Position numbers and translations under genes: made by a program | Shown: in pieces, positions 37,435 through 45,902 of the stretch | Layout: each line of letters opens with the position of its first letter | Position numbering within the stretch: the stretch's first letter is position 1 | Origin: Calothrix sp. PCC 7716 | Lineage (GTDB): Bacteria > Cyanobacteriota > Cyanobacteriia > Cyanobacteriales > Nostocaceae | Assembly (NCBI RefSeq): GCF_019977735.1 | Contig: NZ_AP025018.1 | Span: 7,816,580 to 7,880,579, forward strand | Reading direction: 5' to 3' | DNA: 64,000 nt | Notes under the pieces: model-generated | The model's input: the letters and a program-made list of their open reading frames with translations, nothing else | Databases searched by the model: none | Told to the model about the DNA's origin: nothing

Positions 37435-37735
37435 GATTACGTAATACTTTAGCAGTTCCGTTGGTTCTTTGCTGTCAATATTCAATACTTTTGAGATAGC
37501 CTTTTGAGGAATTTAATAAAATCGCACATTGCCACTTGATGAGTGATTTTTTACATTGACTGCCATTTTATCCTCAAACTAGTTCTAGCGAAGCATAACG
37601 CAGTAATAATGATAAGAACGTTCGTGCCACTTTATGCTTTAAATTACATCTTCGCAAATCACCAATCACTTCGCCCGTCGAAGACTTATATCTTGTCTAT
37701 ACACGCTAAAGTGTACAAGTGCAAAATATGAATTG
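37435..37735 (-). pseudogene. cas2: Decayed cas2 copy upstream of leader 2
   Basis: On the minus strand SGNVRFY, a stop, then IPQKAISKVLNIDSKEP and LLKYYVI match the end of intact Cas2 (DNVRFYWVSQEAVSRVLTIG, PPKYYVI). The 5' side is badly worn: only CTTCGCCCGT and the junction GAGCTAATTTGGCTT to the next gene match 39040-39195. It has an internal stop, no start and no terminal stop in place. Confidence 0.8.
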
Positions 37736-37737
37736 AG

Positions 37738-37971
37738 CTAATTTGGCTTGTTTTTTAATGCGATTATGGTAGCTGTAGGAATAAATCCATCAATTTGTTC
37801 AGTTACATCAATAGCTTCTAAACCATAAAGCACTCCATCTTCACCAAACAGTTGAATACATATAATACATCCTACAATTTCTCCAATAAATGGAATTGGA
37901 AATAAAACGCGCCCAACTGTAAAATCTAAAAAATCATAAATTAAGCAAATAATTAATTTTTGAATCCACAT
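37738..37971 (-). CDS. 77-aa hydrophobic protein, copy A, CRISPR-linked
   Basis: A 77-residue protein about 70% identical to the one encoded beside the intact cas2 (39194-39427). It has a central hydrophobic span (RVLFPIPFIGEIVGCIICIQ) and a conserved end (VTEQIDGFIPTATIIALKNK). The RBS AGGAGTAGT is conserved as well. Not recognised. Unlike the adjacent cas2 copy it has kept an intact frame, which suggests function, for example in membrane-linked adaptation or as an unrelated passenger. Confidence 0.65.
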   Translation of the reverse strand: MWIQKLIICLIYDFLDFTVGRVLFPIPFIGEIVGCIICIQLFGEDGVLYGLEAIDVTEQIDGFIPTATIIALKNKPN

Positions 37972-38069
37972 TATGACTACTCCTTTTAATTTACAACAGA
38001 AATGATTTTTAATTACCTTAAAGCAACGATTCTTTATTGTTGAGAGAGTGTTGAAGCGCTAAATATAAA

Positions 38070-38540
38070 GTTTCCAACTAATCCAATTTAAACAAATTGG
38101 TAAAGGTTTGGATGCAGGGAAGTAATTTGCCTCCTTTTCGGAAGGTTTCCAACTAATCCAATTTAAACAAATTGGTAAAGTTGAGAGCAGCACTTTGCAA
38201 AAGGCGCATGAAATGGTTTCCAACTAATCCAATTTAAACAAATTGGTAAAGGGTTCGTTTGGTTGTTGTTTCTAGCTTGGCTGGCGGTTTCCAACTAATC
38301 CAATTTAAACAAATTGGTAAAGGTTCTGCCAAAACAATCAGTTTCTTAGAACAAAGAATGTTTCCAACTAATCCAATTTAAACAAATTGGTAAAGGCTGA
38401 AGTCAGCTGTTCTGCAATGGCTGCCTGTGCAGTTTCCAACTAATCCAATTTAAACAAATTGGTAAAGCTTTTCTAAAGGAGCTTTTGACGAGGGCGTTAT
38501 GGGTGTTTCCAACTAATCCAATTTAAACAAATTGGTAAAG
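38070..38540 (-). CRISPR. CRISPR array 3: 7 repeats, 6 spacers
   Basis: 36-bp repeats (plus strand GTTTCCAACTAATCCAATTT then AAACAAATTGGTAAAG) start at 38070, 38145, 38216, 38287, 38360, 38432 and 38505; all seven are identical. Spacers are 35-39 bp. Leader on the right, transcription leftward. The stem changed on both sides relative to arrays 1 and 2 (CCAAT/ATTGG instead of CCGAT/ATCGG), preserving pairing. This array lies directly downstream of the intact cas2. Confidence 0.97.
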
Positions 38541-38899
38541 GGGTCGTGTGGAAGACTTTACCCAGTAAGGGTTTCAGGCGCCAAATCGACACACTCCTGA
38601 AAAACATTATATATGTTGTGCAAGATTGTACAAAACACATACCTCAAACCCTTACCCAGTAAGCAATCGACACACTGTAATGAAAGAATAAGCATTTGAG
38701 CGATTTGGCGGAGTGTGTAGATATACTGCAAACGGGTTAAATATAAACTTTGTCATGCTGAACGAAACGCAGTGCAGTGAAGCATCTTAGAGATTCTAGC
38801 CTGCGGCAAATGCTCCGCATTACGCTACGCTCAGAATGACATTTCTAAACCGTTCTTAGTATAACCATGTTACAAAATAGGAGTGAATAATGCTGAAAG
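38541..38899 (-). promoter_or_regulatory. CRISPR leader 3, interrupted by a MITE
   Basis: Matches leaders 1 and 2 from 38541 to 38722 and again from 38863 to about 38899 (ACCATGTTACAAAAT, AATAATGCTGAAAGCTAGAT); 38723-38862 is an insertion. The part next to the array, where integration signals normally lie, is intact. Confidence 0.85.
38723..38862. mobile_element. 140-bp MITE/REP insertion in leader 3
   Basis: Inverted ends ATACTGCAAACGGGTT and AAACCGTTCTTAGTAT. The interior is the GTCATGCTGAACGAAACGCA / GCTCAGAATGACATTTC REP family. Absent from the other two leaders at the same point, so it is an insertion. Confidence 0.85.
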
Positions 38900-39175
38900 C
38901 TAGATAACATAATACTTTGGCGGCGCCGCAGGTTCTTCACTGCCAATAGTCAAGACTCTGGAAACAGCCTCCTGGGAAACCCAATAAAATCGCACATTGT
39001 CCTCAGATGGCTTAACAAGTTTTTTAGATTTCTCAAAAAGTTGTCGCATTTCTTCCAAACTTAAAAAACATTCAAAAACAGAATACTGAACTCTTCGCCC
39101 GTAACCCTCTAGAAAGTTTGATAATTTTGTGCGCCTTTTGTCATTAGGAATATCATACACAACTACTACTAACAT
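38900..39175 (-). CDS. cas2: Cas2
   Basis: A 91-residue CRISPR adaptation protein that dimerises and bridges two Cas1 dimers. The ferredoxin-like fold is visible: LVVVVYDIPNDKRRTKLSNF with the family Asp, then GRRVQYSVFECFLSLEEMR and VRFYWVSQEAVSRVLTIG. Start ATG 39175; the gene follows the 77-aa gene by 18 bp and precedes leader 3. It is the only intact cas2 of three traces in the locus. Confidence 0.95.
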   Translation of the reverse strand: MLVVVVYDIPNDKRRTKLSNFLEGYGRRVQYSVFECFLSLEEMRQLFEKSKKLVKPSEDNVRFYWVSQEAVSRVLTIGSEEPAAPPKYYVI

Positions 39176-39193
39176 TGCAAGATATAAGCTGAG

Positions 39194-39427
39194 TTAATTT
39201 GGCTTATTTTTTAATGCAATTATCGTAGCCATAGGAATAAATCCATCAAATTGTTCAGTTACATCAATAGACTCTAAAGCATAAAGTATTTCATTACTAC
39301 CAAACATCTGCATACATATAGCACATCCTATTATTTCCCCAAGAAATGGAACTGGGAATAAAATACGCCCAACTGTAAAGTCAAGAAAATCATACGCTAT
39401 GCAAAGAATAAATTTTCTAGTCCACAT
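39194..39427 (-). CDS. 77-aa hydrophobic protein, copy B, between cas1 and cas2
   Basis: Paralogue of the gene at 37738-37971 (shared YDFLDFTVGRxLFP, GEIxGC, VTEQxDGFIP and ALKNKPN). It has a hydrophobic span at about 20-42. RBS AGGAGTAAT is well placed before ATG 39427. It lies in the RT-cas1 to cas2 interval, on the same strand, and is therefore probably co-transcribed with the adaptation genes. Function unknown. Confidence 0.7.
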   Translation of the reverse strand: MWTRKFILCIAYDFLDFTVGRILFPVPFLGEIIGCAICMQMFGSNEILYALESIDVTEQFDGFIPMATIIALKNKPN

Positions 39428-39495
39428 TATAATTACTCCTATTAATCTACAACATCAATTGTTTTGGATATAAACACCGCAATACTTTTCTGCTT

Positions 39496-41781
39496 CTAAC
39501 CTGCCCTTAAAAAAGATTCATAAGGAGCTTCAGATAATAAACAACGTTTATATCTTCTTACCTGTAACTGAATCGCATGTCTGTATGTAGCTTGAGATAT
39601 TAAATCTGGATGGGAAATTTCTTCATTCATTCGACTTTCAAACTGTTTCAAAAAAACTTTCCGCGCGGATTGGCTTAAATATACCCCTCCTGTACTAGCA
39701 ACCACATCAAAATCATTGGGTTTAAACTCACCATTATTAATAATTTTTAACACTAAACTATCAACAATGGGAGACCGAAACTCCTCCATCAAATCGAAAG
39801 CTAAATATGGCTTTTGTTTCTCACCATAATGAAAATGACCGATATATGGAGAAAGTCCTTCTGCAATAATAAAACTCAAGACATTATTAAACAATAGTGT
39901 GTAACCGAAACTCAACAATGAATTCACCTCATCAATAGGAGGTTGACGAAATCTCTGGGCAAAACTGAAAGCAGAATTATTAATTAACTTTCCAAAAGCT
40001 GGAAAATATCTTGCTGCACTCATTCCTTCGTAACCACGTAAAGAATCTAAGTTATCTACATTTTCCAAAGCATTAATATCTTGATTCATGCCATAAATAG
40101 CTCTTTCTACATCTTCTAATCTACGTTTACGGTTTAATCGCATTAATAGCTGTTTAGAATTCATTAATTTTCCTAAAACCACAGCTTTTGATAGATTTAG
40201 TTGAAAATAGTTATCATTACGTTTTTCAATTTGAATTAATTGATGACCCAAATTAGTTGACTCTTCACTACATAAATGACCGTGATATTGTCCCGATTGA
40301 TTGAGAAAAAATACAGCTATTTTCTCTTGCAAGCAAGCATTAATGACAGGAGTAGATAATTGAATGTTTCCAAAAACAAGAATTTGTTCAACTTCACGAA
40401 TCGGAACTTCAAATTTGGGTTTTTCTGAAACGTGAATAACAAAACGCTGATAGTCTTTATAGATTGATGTTCCTTGCTCAATTAAGTAAATAGCTGCCAT
40501 TTCTTCATTCCAAATATTTTTTTGAAAAGGACTGTTGTCCTCATTTTCTTCATTTTTAACAGGTGGTTCTGTCTCTACTTCTGCTAGAAAGGGTTGATGT
40601 AAATATGGAATATTCTCAGGGGATTCTTCGCTTCGCTCAGAATGACATTTCTCAGGAGATTCTTCGCTTCGCTCAGAATGACATTTCTCAGGAGATTCTT
40701 CGCTTCGCTCAGAATGACATTTCTCAGGAGATTCTTCGCTTCGCTCAGAATGACATTTCTCAGGAGATTCTTCGCTTCGCTCAGAATGACATTTCTCAGG
40801 GGATTCTTCGCTTCGCTCAGAATGATAATTATGCTCAGAATGACTATTTGCATTTTGTAATTTTTTTTTACTAGTTTCTTTCTTTGCTTGCTTATTCTCT
40901 ATCCCTGACTTTAACTTAGTTTGATTTGCATCTAAAGGGAAAATCGCGTTTTCTAAAAAGCCATGACCTAAAAACCGAAAACCTCGTTCAAAGTTAGTAA
41001 TTTGAGTTTTTTCGGTATTTATCATCAATCCTATTAAATCCAATAAGTTTGTAATTTCTACCTTAGCTTCTAAAATCCGCTCTTTTGTAGTAGCTAAAAC
41101 TAAAAAATCATCTGCATAACGCACTAACTTTAAATCAGTTGCCGTTATCAATTCATCAAACTCATGTAGATAAATATTTGCCAAAATTGGAGAAATTACG
41201 GCGCCTTGAGGTATGCCTTTTTGTGGTATAATTATTCCTTCGTGGGTTGACACACCAGCCGATATCCAAGACTTTATCAAACATAATATCCCCGGATTAT
41301 CTATATGTAATCTTATCTCTTTTAATAGCCTGTAATGGTCGATATTGTCAAAAAAACCCGAAATGTCAGCATCGAACACCCAAACATAACCCATATCTCG
41401 CCAATCAGCGATTTTTTTCACCGCATTAATGTAAGATAAATTAGGACGATAAGCAAAACTAGCTGGTGAGAACTTCTCCTCCATTAACGGAGACAGCACA
41501 TTTAATAAAGCTTGTTGAACAATTCTGTCTCGAATACAAGGTATTTTTAACTCTCTTTGTTTACCATTTTTTTTAGGAATAATTACCTGTTTACAAGGAA
41601 GAGGTTGATAACTGCCATTTGCCACAGTATTGAGTAATTGATAAATATTGACAGTTTGGTTACGCGCAAAACTATCAATAGTTTCTCCATCTATCCCTGC
41701 ACAACCACGGTTTTCAGCGACTTTTTCCCAAGCACGTTGAAAATTATTAATATCGAGAAATCTACTAGTAACATCAATCAT
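39496..41781 (-). CDS. cas1: RT-Cas1 fusion with repeat-derived linker
   Basis: A 761-residue fusion. The N-terminal group-II-intron-like reverse transcriptase (residues ~1-300) includes LPCKQVIIPKKNGKQRELKI, FDADISGFFDNIDH, GIPQGAVISPILANIYL and the catalytic RYADDFLV (YADD 222-225). The C-terminal Cas1 (~430-761) keeps Glu in IDEVNSLLSFGYTLL, His in LSPYIGHFHYG and Asp in LAFDLMEEFRSPIVD. RT-Cas1 proteins can acquire spacers from RNA, fitting a type III system. Between the domains, six 36-bp repeats encode the 12-residue unit CHSERSEESPEK. The frame is intact, so the protein may work. Start ATG 41781; RBS weak. Confidence 0.93.
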   Translation of the reverse strand: MIDVTSRFLDINNFQRAWEKVAENRGCAGIDGETIDSFARNQTVNIYQLLNTVANGSYQPLPCKQVIIPKKNGKQRELKIPCIRDRIVQQALLNVLSPLMEEKFSPASFAYRPNLSYINAVKKIADWRDMGYVWVFDADISGFFDNIDHYRLLKEIRLHIDNPGILCLIKSWISAGVSTHEGIIIPQKGIPQGAVISPILANIYLHEFDELITATDLKLVRYADDFLVLATTKERILEAKVEITNLLDLIGLMINTEKTQITNFERGFRFLGHGFLENAIFPLDANQTKLKSGIENKQAKKETSKKKLQNANSHSEHNYHSERSEESPEKCHSERSEESPEKCHSERSEESPEKCHSERSEESPEKCHSERSEESPEKCHSERSEESPENIPYLHQPFLAEVETEPPVKNEENEDNSPFQKNIWNEEMAAIYLIEQGTSIYKDYQRFVIHVSEKPKFEVPIREVEQILVFGNIQLSTPVINACLQEKIAVFFLNQSGQYHGHLCSEESTNLGHQLIQIEKRNDNYFQLNLSKAVVLGKLMNSKQLLMRLNRKRRLEDVERAIYGMNQDINALENVDNLDSLRGYEGMSAARYFPAFGKLINNSAFSFAQRFRQPPIDEVNSLLSFGYTLLFNNVLSFIIAEGLSPYIGHFHYGEKQKPYLAFDLMEEFRSPIVDSLVLKIINNGEFKPNDFDVVASTGGVYLSQSARKVFLKQFESRMNEEISHPDLISQATYRHAIQLQVRRYKRCLLSEAPYESFLRAG
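40615..40830. repeat. Six tandem 36-bp repeats inside RT-cas1
   Basis: The unit begins CTCAGGAGATTCTTCGCTTC and ends GCTCAGAATGACATTT; the first and last copies differ by one or a few bases (GGGGAT, ATAATT). The core CGCTCAGAATGACAT is the REP family seen at 38815-38845. As 36 is divisible by three, the reading frame survives. Confidence 0.95.
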
Positions 41782-41797
41782 TTGATTATATCCGTAA

Positions 41798-43261
41798 TTA
41801 TTTATAAAGGTTGTAAGTTGCTTCCATATCTTTTTTCATACGCTGTCGTAAATCTAGAGGTAAAATTACCTCAACATTTTGCCCCCAAGCCCGCAAACGC
41901 ATAACAATGTTATTATCATTTACACGATAGTAGACTTTACAGTAAACATCGTTAGGAGAACGAGATTGCACTGTGGCAAGCAGATTTTTTTGTTCTGTTG
42001 ACGCTGGGGGTGTGTAAAACTTGACAAACTTTTCAACTTGTTGACGCGGAATTTTTGTAAACATTTCATCTCGTTCAGTTTTTAAAATATAATTGGCATA
42101 AAAATATTGGTCGAACCTCAACACTAGTAATTCCTGTGGTTTATAAATATCAAATCCCCAAGCTGCTGACATTTTCTCTTTAATATCATCTGGACTCGGT
42201 GGATATTTCCCATGACATTTTTCTACAAAGTGTTTAGGAATATCTATATAATCAACATCTAGCTGTAGTTCATCTAGCTTGATAATACGGTCTAATCGAT
42301 AATCGTACCAATCAATTTTATTCCAATTATTTTCATCATCTTGCTTCGGAGTTTGTCCATAAGCAAATAAATAAGGCGCCCGTTGATAGTAATATATACA
42401 AACAGGATAAACAATACAACAAACAGTTTCTTGATATAGTTTAGCGCTTTGATAAGTTAACTTTACCAATGGTATTTTATCATGTGTCCAAATACGTTTT
42501 AACTGCTTTTGTAGTAATTCTACACGATTATATAGTTGGGGGTGAACTATATACTCAGTATGAATAAAAAATCTTTGAATACCATTAATCGCTTGCGATA
42601 AAGAATTATTAAAAGCAGATAATTCTTCATGAGTAAATTGCTCTGATTGAGCTTCTGCACTTTCCACATGAGATATAAAAAAATCCGGAAAGGTATCAAC
42701 TACAGAATAAATATCTTGACTATTAACTTTTTTAGCTTTTAACCAACCTAAATTGACTAAAGATTGAAAGTCATGGTCTCTTAAATTGCGACTAGTGACT
42801 GCAAATAAACGTCCATCAGGTAATGATTTAGAGAAACTGTAAGATTTTTGGCTATTTTGCGAATTCACCATCCCAGTTAATAGTAAACTTTCTAACTCAT
42901 CATCTTGAATAGAATAATACTTCTGGAATGACTGACACCATTTATGTTTATCAATACCCAAATTTGATGCAAATAACCACTCACTTAGTGTTTTAGCACA
43001 GCGGCATTTGGGGGTGTGTAAACTCGGAGACTTATCACGTAAATGATGCTTTGTGGCATCTAAAAAAAATAAATTACGCCATTCTAAAAAAGTAAACTCT
43101 TCTGCTAATTCTAATTTAACTTTATCACTATTGTCTCCATATATAGAATGTAAAATTACCCATAGTCTTACCGATTTTGCTAAATTTTGTTTAAGAGAAC
43201 CTGGTGTCAACAACTTTAAGACTTCCACAGTGGGAGGGTAGTTAAAAGCTTCTCTCTTCAT
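41798..43261 (-). CDS. WYL-type CRISPR-associated protein (TIGR03985-like)
   Basis: A 487-residue protein resembling the cyanobacterial CRISPR-associated TIGR03985 group. The N-terminal half is helical and could bind DNA (FLEWRNLFFLDATKHHLRDK). A WYL-like Sm-fold region spans about 270-400 (LVKLTYQSAKLYQETVCCIV, YYYQRAPYLFAYGQ, WYDYRLDRIIKLDEL). WYL domains sense nucleic acids or small ligands. It is 16 bp upstream of RT-cas1 on the same strand, hence likely the first gene and regulator of the adaptation operon. The name rests on remembered family pattern. Confidence 0.75.
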   Translation of the reverse strand: MKREAFNYPPTVEVLKLLTPGSLKQNLAKSVRLWVILHSIYGDNSDKVKLELAEEFTFLEWRNLFFLDATKHHLRDKSPSLHTPKCRCAKTLSEWLFASNLGIDKHKWCQSFQKYYSIQDDELESLLLTGMVNSQNSQKSYSFSKSLPDGRLFAVTSRNLRDHDFQSLVNLGWLKAKKVNSQDIYSVVDTFPDFFISHVESAEAQSEQFTHEELSAFNNSLSQAINGIQRFFIHTEYIVHPQLYNRVELLQKQLKRIWTHDKIPLVKLTYQSAKLYQETVCCIVYPVCIYYYQRAPYLFAYGQTPKQDDENNWNKIDWYDYRLDRIIKLDELQLDVDYIDIPKHFVEKCHGKYPPSPDDIKEKMSAAWGFDIYKPQELLVLRFDQYFYANYILKTERDEMFTKIPRQQVEKFVKFYTPPASTEQKNLLATVQSRSPNDVYCKVYYRVNDNNIVMRLRAWGQNVEVILPLDLRQRMKKDMEATYNLYK

Positions 43262-43415
43262 CGCGAGTCCTGCTGTTATTGGGTAGATGGTTATATATTA
43301 GCAGTAGGTGGAAAAGGCTATTTCCATCAACATTAGTGCAAAATTAGTGCAAAAAACTAACCAGCTTTTTCTTCATTTTTTTGATAGAGTAATGCTTTAA
43401 TCGCTGTTCATCTCT

Positions 43416-44435
43416 ATGTCCCAGGTACTGCTTCCCCAAACACTCCAGAAAAACCTACCCCTCACCGCTCTTGCCCCCATGCAAGATGTCACAAACCTCT
43501 GGTTTATGAAGGTTATTGCTCAATACGGCAGTCCTGATTACTTCTTTACCGAATATTTCCGCGTCAATGAAACCTCACGCCTCAACCGTACCATTTTATC
43601 TTCAATTACAGAAAACGATACAGGGCGCCCTGTTTTTGCTCAAATGATTGGCGAAAGCATTCCAGACTTAGTGAGAACAGCAAAGGAATTATGCACCTAT
43701 AATATAGCTGGAGTTGATTTAAATATGGGATGTCCGGCGCCTAGAATCTATCGCAAAAATGTTGGGGGTGGATTGCTGCGAGAACCGGAAAAAGTAGATA
43801 AAATTTTGGGAGAGCTAAGGCAAGCTGTCACCGATATACCTTTGACCGTCAAAATGCGTGTAGGCTTTGAAAATACAGATACCTTTTACGAAATTTTAGA
43901 TATAATCAATCGCCACAACATTGATTTACTAAGTTTACACGGTCGCACAGTAAAAGACATGTACCACGGGGCAGTAAAATATGATTTGATTGCCGATGCG
44001 GTTAAACGGGTCGATTGTCCAATACTTGCTAATGGTAATATTCACTCTGCAACAACTGCCCTCGAAGTGCTTGAAAAAACGAGAGCAGCAGGTGTCATGG
44101 TAGGACGCTGGGCAATAGGGAATCCTTGGATTTTTAATCAAATTCGGCAAGCTTTACGGTCTGAACCAATAACACCCGTTCCTTTAGTAGAGGTACGTAA
44201 TTATATCGAACGTTTATGGCAAACCCCTAATAAAGATAACTTTCCAGTACAATCGCGTCTAGGCTACCTCAAAATGTTCCTTAATTATATAGCCCTGTTG
44301 GTTGATGCTGAAGGGCATTTCCTGCGCTTGATGCGAAAAACTTCTACTGAGGTAGAGCTATTTAACCTCTGTGATAGCGTTCTTCTTAGCGATAGTACAA
44401 AAACTTTTGCCCTGGCGCCGTATTTAGGACTGTGA
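43416..44435 (+). CDS. tRNA-dihydrouridine synthase family protein
   Basis: A 339-residue FMN enzyme that reduces uridines in the tRNA D-loop. Seen: TALAPMQDVTNLWFMKV, catalytic Cys in DLNMGCPAPRIYRKNVGGG, VKMRVGFE, ISLLSLHGRT-like LLSLHGRTVKDMYHG, and GVMVGRWAIGNPWIF for phosphate binding. The C-terminal helices fit the family. The subfamily (DusA, B or C) is not settled by eye. Start ATG 43416; no clear RBS. A decayed copy of its promoter and first codons lies at 20.5 kb. It borders the CRISPR region. Confidence 0.92.
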   Translation: MSQVLLPQTLQKNLPLTALAPMQDVTNLWFMKVIAQYGSPDYFFTEYFRVNETSRLNRTILSSITENDTGRPVFAQMIGESIPDLVRTAKELCTYNIAGVDLNMGCPAPRIYRKNVGGGLLREPEKVDKILGELRQAVTDIPLTVKMRVGFENTDTFYEILDIINRHNIDLLSLHGRTVKDMYHGAVKYDLIADAVKRVDCPILANGNIHSATTALEVLEKTRAAGVMVGRWAIGNPWIFNQIRQALRSEPITPVPLVEVRNYIERLWQTPNKDNFPVQSRLGYLKMFLNYIALLVDAEGHFLRLMRKTSTEVELFNLCDSVLLSDSTKTFALAPYLGL

Positions 44436-44451
44436 CGATAAAAATGGTAGA

Positions 44452-44634
44452 ATGCCACATCTAAGGCAAAGTATGAATACAAATCGCTTTGAACTTTCAA
44501 CAGGTGTACAAGCAGCATGTGCAGCAGGAATGACAGTTTTTGGCTACGCTCAATATAGTGATGGCGCCATTCTTGCTCTTAATGGCGCCAAGATAGTCTT
44601 TAACAACATGCAACAACTTTCTGAAATGCTGTAG
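44452..44634 (+). pseudogene. C-terminal remnant of a HAD-superfamily phosphatase
   Basis: The end of the frame reads GVQAACAAGMTVFGYAQYSD then NGAKIVFNNMQQLSEML, the characteristic tail of beta-phosphoglucomutase-like HAD hydrolases. The catalytic DxDxT and the rest of the protein are absent. It is probably a fossil of a gene once located here. Confidence 0.7.
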
Positions 44635-44649
44635 TTAAATTTTTTGCAA

Positions 44650-45291
44650 TTACTTAAAGTTAGGTGGCAAAAGTACCTTATCAACTACGTGAACAATACC
44701 ATTACTTGCAGGAATATCAGCTTGCACAACTTTGGCGCCATTAACCGTAACACCTGTATCAACAGATACTTTAAGCGATTGACCTTCTACGGTATTAACG
44801 TTTCCAGATTTTAATTGGCTTGATGAAACTCTTCCTGGTACAACATGATAACCAAGAAGCTGAACTAATTTTTGCTTGTTGGCTGGCTTTAACAAGTTAT
44901 CTACAGTACCTGTTGGTAAAGCATTAAAAGCTGCATCGGTAGGTGCAAATACTGTGTAAGGACCTTGCCCACCCAAATTTTGCTCTAAACCAGCCGCTTT
45001 AACTGCCTTTGTTAAAATTGTAAATTGTCCTTGGCTTGATGCAGCTTGTGCTAATTGTCCTAAATTTTGACTTCCTGTTGCGGCGCCTGTAGGAGTTGGG
45101 GGGGCTGTTTCAGTTACAGTAACAGTAGGTGTAGCAGTGACTGTAGGAATTTCTGCAACAGGTGAGGTATTTGGATTTGCGGTTTCCACAGCCGAAGGAG
45201 TTGTTGTATTATCAGTTGTTGGTTGTCCGCAAGCTGATAAAGCAACGACGCCACCCAGTAATAATGTGCTTAAAAACGTCTTTTTTAACAT
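44650..45291 (-). CDS. Fasciclin (FAS1) domain lipoprotein
   Basis: A 213-residue exported protein. Lipoprotein signal with lipobox VALSAC, then a Thr/Pro-rich linker (about 25-75), then one FAS1 domain: FTILTKAVKAAGLEQNLGGQ, YTVFAPTDAAFNALP, VQLLGYHVVPGRVSSSQL and GIVHVVDKVLLPP. FAS1 domains mediate adhesion. ATG 45291 is preferred, with AAGG eight bases upstream; an ATG at 45306 is possible. Anchored to a membrane facing the periplasm. Confidence 0.9.
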   Translation of the reverse strand: MLKKTFLSTLLLGGVVALSACGQPTTDNTTTPSAVETANPNTSPVAEIPTVTATPTVTVTETAPPTPTGAATGSQNLGQLAQAASSQGQFTILTKAVKAAGLEQNLGGQGPYTVFAPTDAAFNALPTGTVDNLLKPANKQKLVQLLGYHVVPGRVSSSQLKSGNVNTVEGQSLKVSVDTGVTVNGAKVVQADIPASNGIVHVVDKVLLPPNFK

Positions 45292-45413
45292 TTCAATTGC
45301 CTTCATTGCTTTTCATTAGAAATTCTACGTGTTTACAAAAGTTAATGAATTCTTGAAAATAATTTCTCTGTCCAAAGACATAAATAAGAAATTTATAATA
45401 AATATGCCTAACA

Positions 45414-45521
45414 ACTCAGCACTCAGCACTCAGCACTCAGAACTCAGAACTCAGCACTCAGCACTCAGCACTCAGCACTCAGAACTCAGCACTCAGCACT
45501 CAACACTCAGCACTCAACACT
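45414..45521. repeat. Heptamer STRR array, CACTCAG/AACTCAG
   Basis: About fifteen tandem heptamers ending one base before the ATG of the VOC gene. The array fills the whole untranslated region and leaves no Shine-Dalgarno sequence. Confidence 0.9.
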
Positions 45522-45878
45522 ATGCAACTAACACCATTACACACAGCAATACTCGTCACTGACTTAGAAAAAGCCGAACATTTCTACGGTGAAGTATTGG
45601 GAATGTCAAAAATTGACCGAGTAATGAAGTTCCCGGGTACGTGGTATCAAGTTGGAGATTACCAGCTTCATTTAATTGTGGCGCCAGAAGTCGCAAATAA
45701 GCCCAAACACGAAAAATGGGGACGCAACCCCCATATAGCTTTTTCAGTTTCCGACTTAGATGCCGCTAAACAGCGGCTACTAAATTATAACTTCCCAATA
45801 CAACCAAGTGCGTCAGGGCGCCCAGCAATTTTTACGACTGACCCAGATGGAAACGTCATTGAGTTAGGTCAAGCATAA
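45522..45878 (+). CDS. VOC/glyoxalase-family protein
   Basis: A 118-residue protein with two beta-alpha-beta-beta-beta modules of the vicinal oxygen chelate fold: LHTAILVTDLEKAEHFYGEVLGM and PHIAFSVSDLDAAKQRL. Metal ligands are likely His7 (LHTAIL), a histidine in YQLHLIV or PHIAFS, and Glu in DGNVIELGQ. The substrate is unknown. It is 24 bp upstream of the recombinase gene on the same strand. Its start codon abuts heptamer repeats. Confidence 0.85.
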   Translation: MQLTPLHTAILVTDLEKAEHFYGEVLGMSKIDRVMKFPGTWYQVGDYQLHLIVAPEVANKPKHEKWGRNPHIAFSVSDLDAAKQRLLNYNFPIQPSASGRPAIFTTDPDGNVIELGQA

Positions 45879-45902
45879 TATAGTCATTACCGTAACTGTA
45901 CT

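Noticed and set aside
37186-37485. 99-codon minus frame and similar short frames over the CRISPR leaders
   Set aside because: They read through leader sequence, the first repeat and the cas2 relic; conservation reflects leader duplication, not a protein.
40563-40874. Repetitive plus and minus frames over the RT-cas1 linker
   Set aside because: The 36-bp repeats are open in several frames; only the RT-Cas1 frame continues into known domains on both sides.
39496-41781. Reading RT-cas1 as a group II intron next to a separate cas1
   Set aside because: The frame is continuous through the linker, there is no intron RNA structure or endonuclease domain visible, and RT-Cas1 fusions are known in type III systems.
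45329-45562. 77-codon plus frame upstream of the VOC gene
   Set aside because: More than half is translated heptamer STRR (ALSTQHS repeats), and it overlaps the real gene in another frame.
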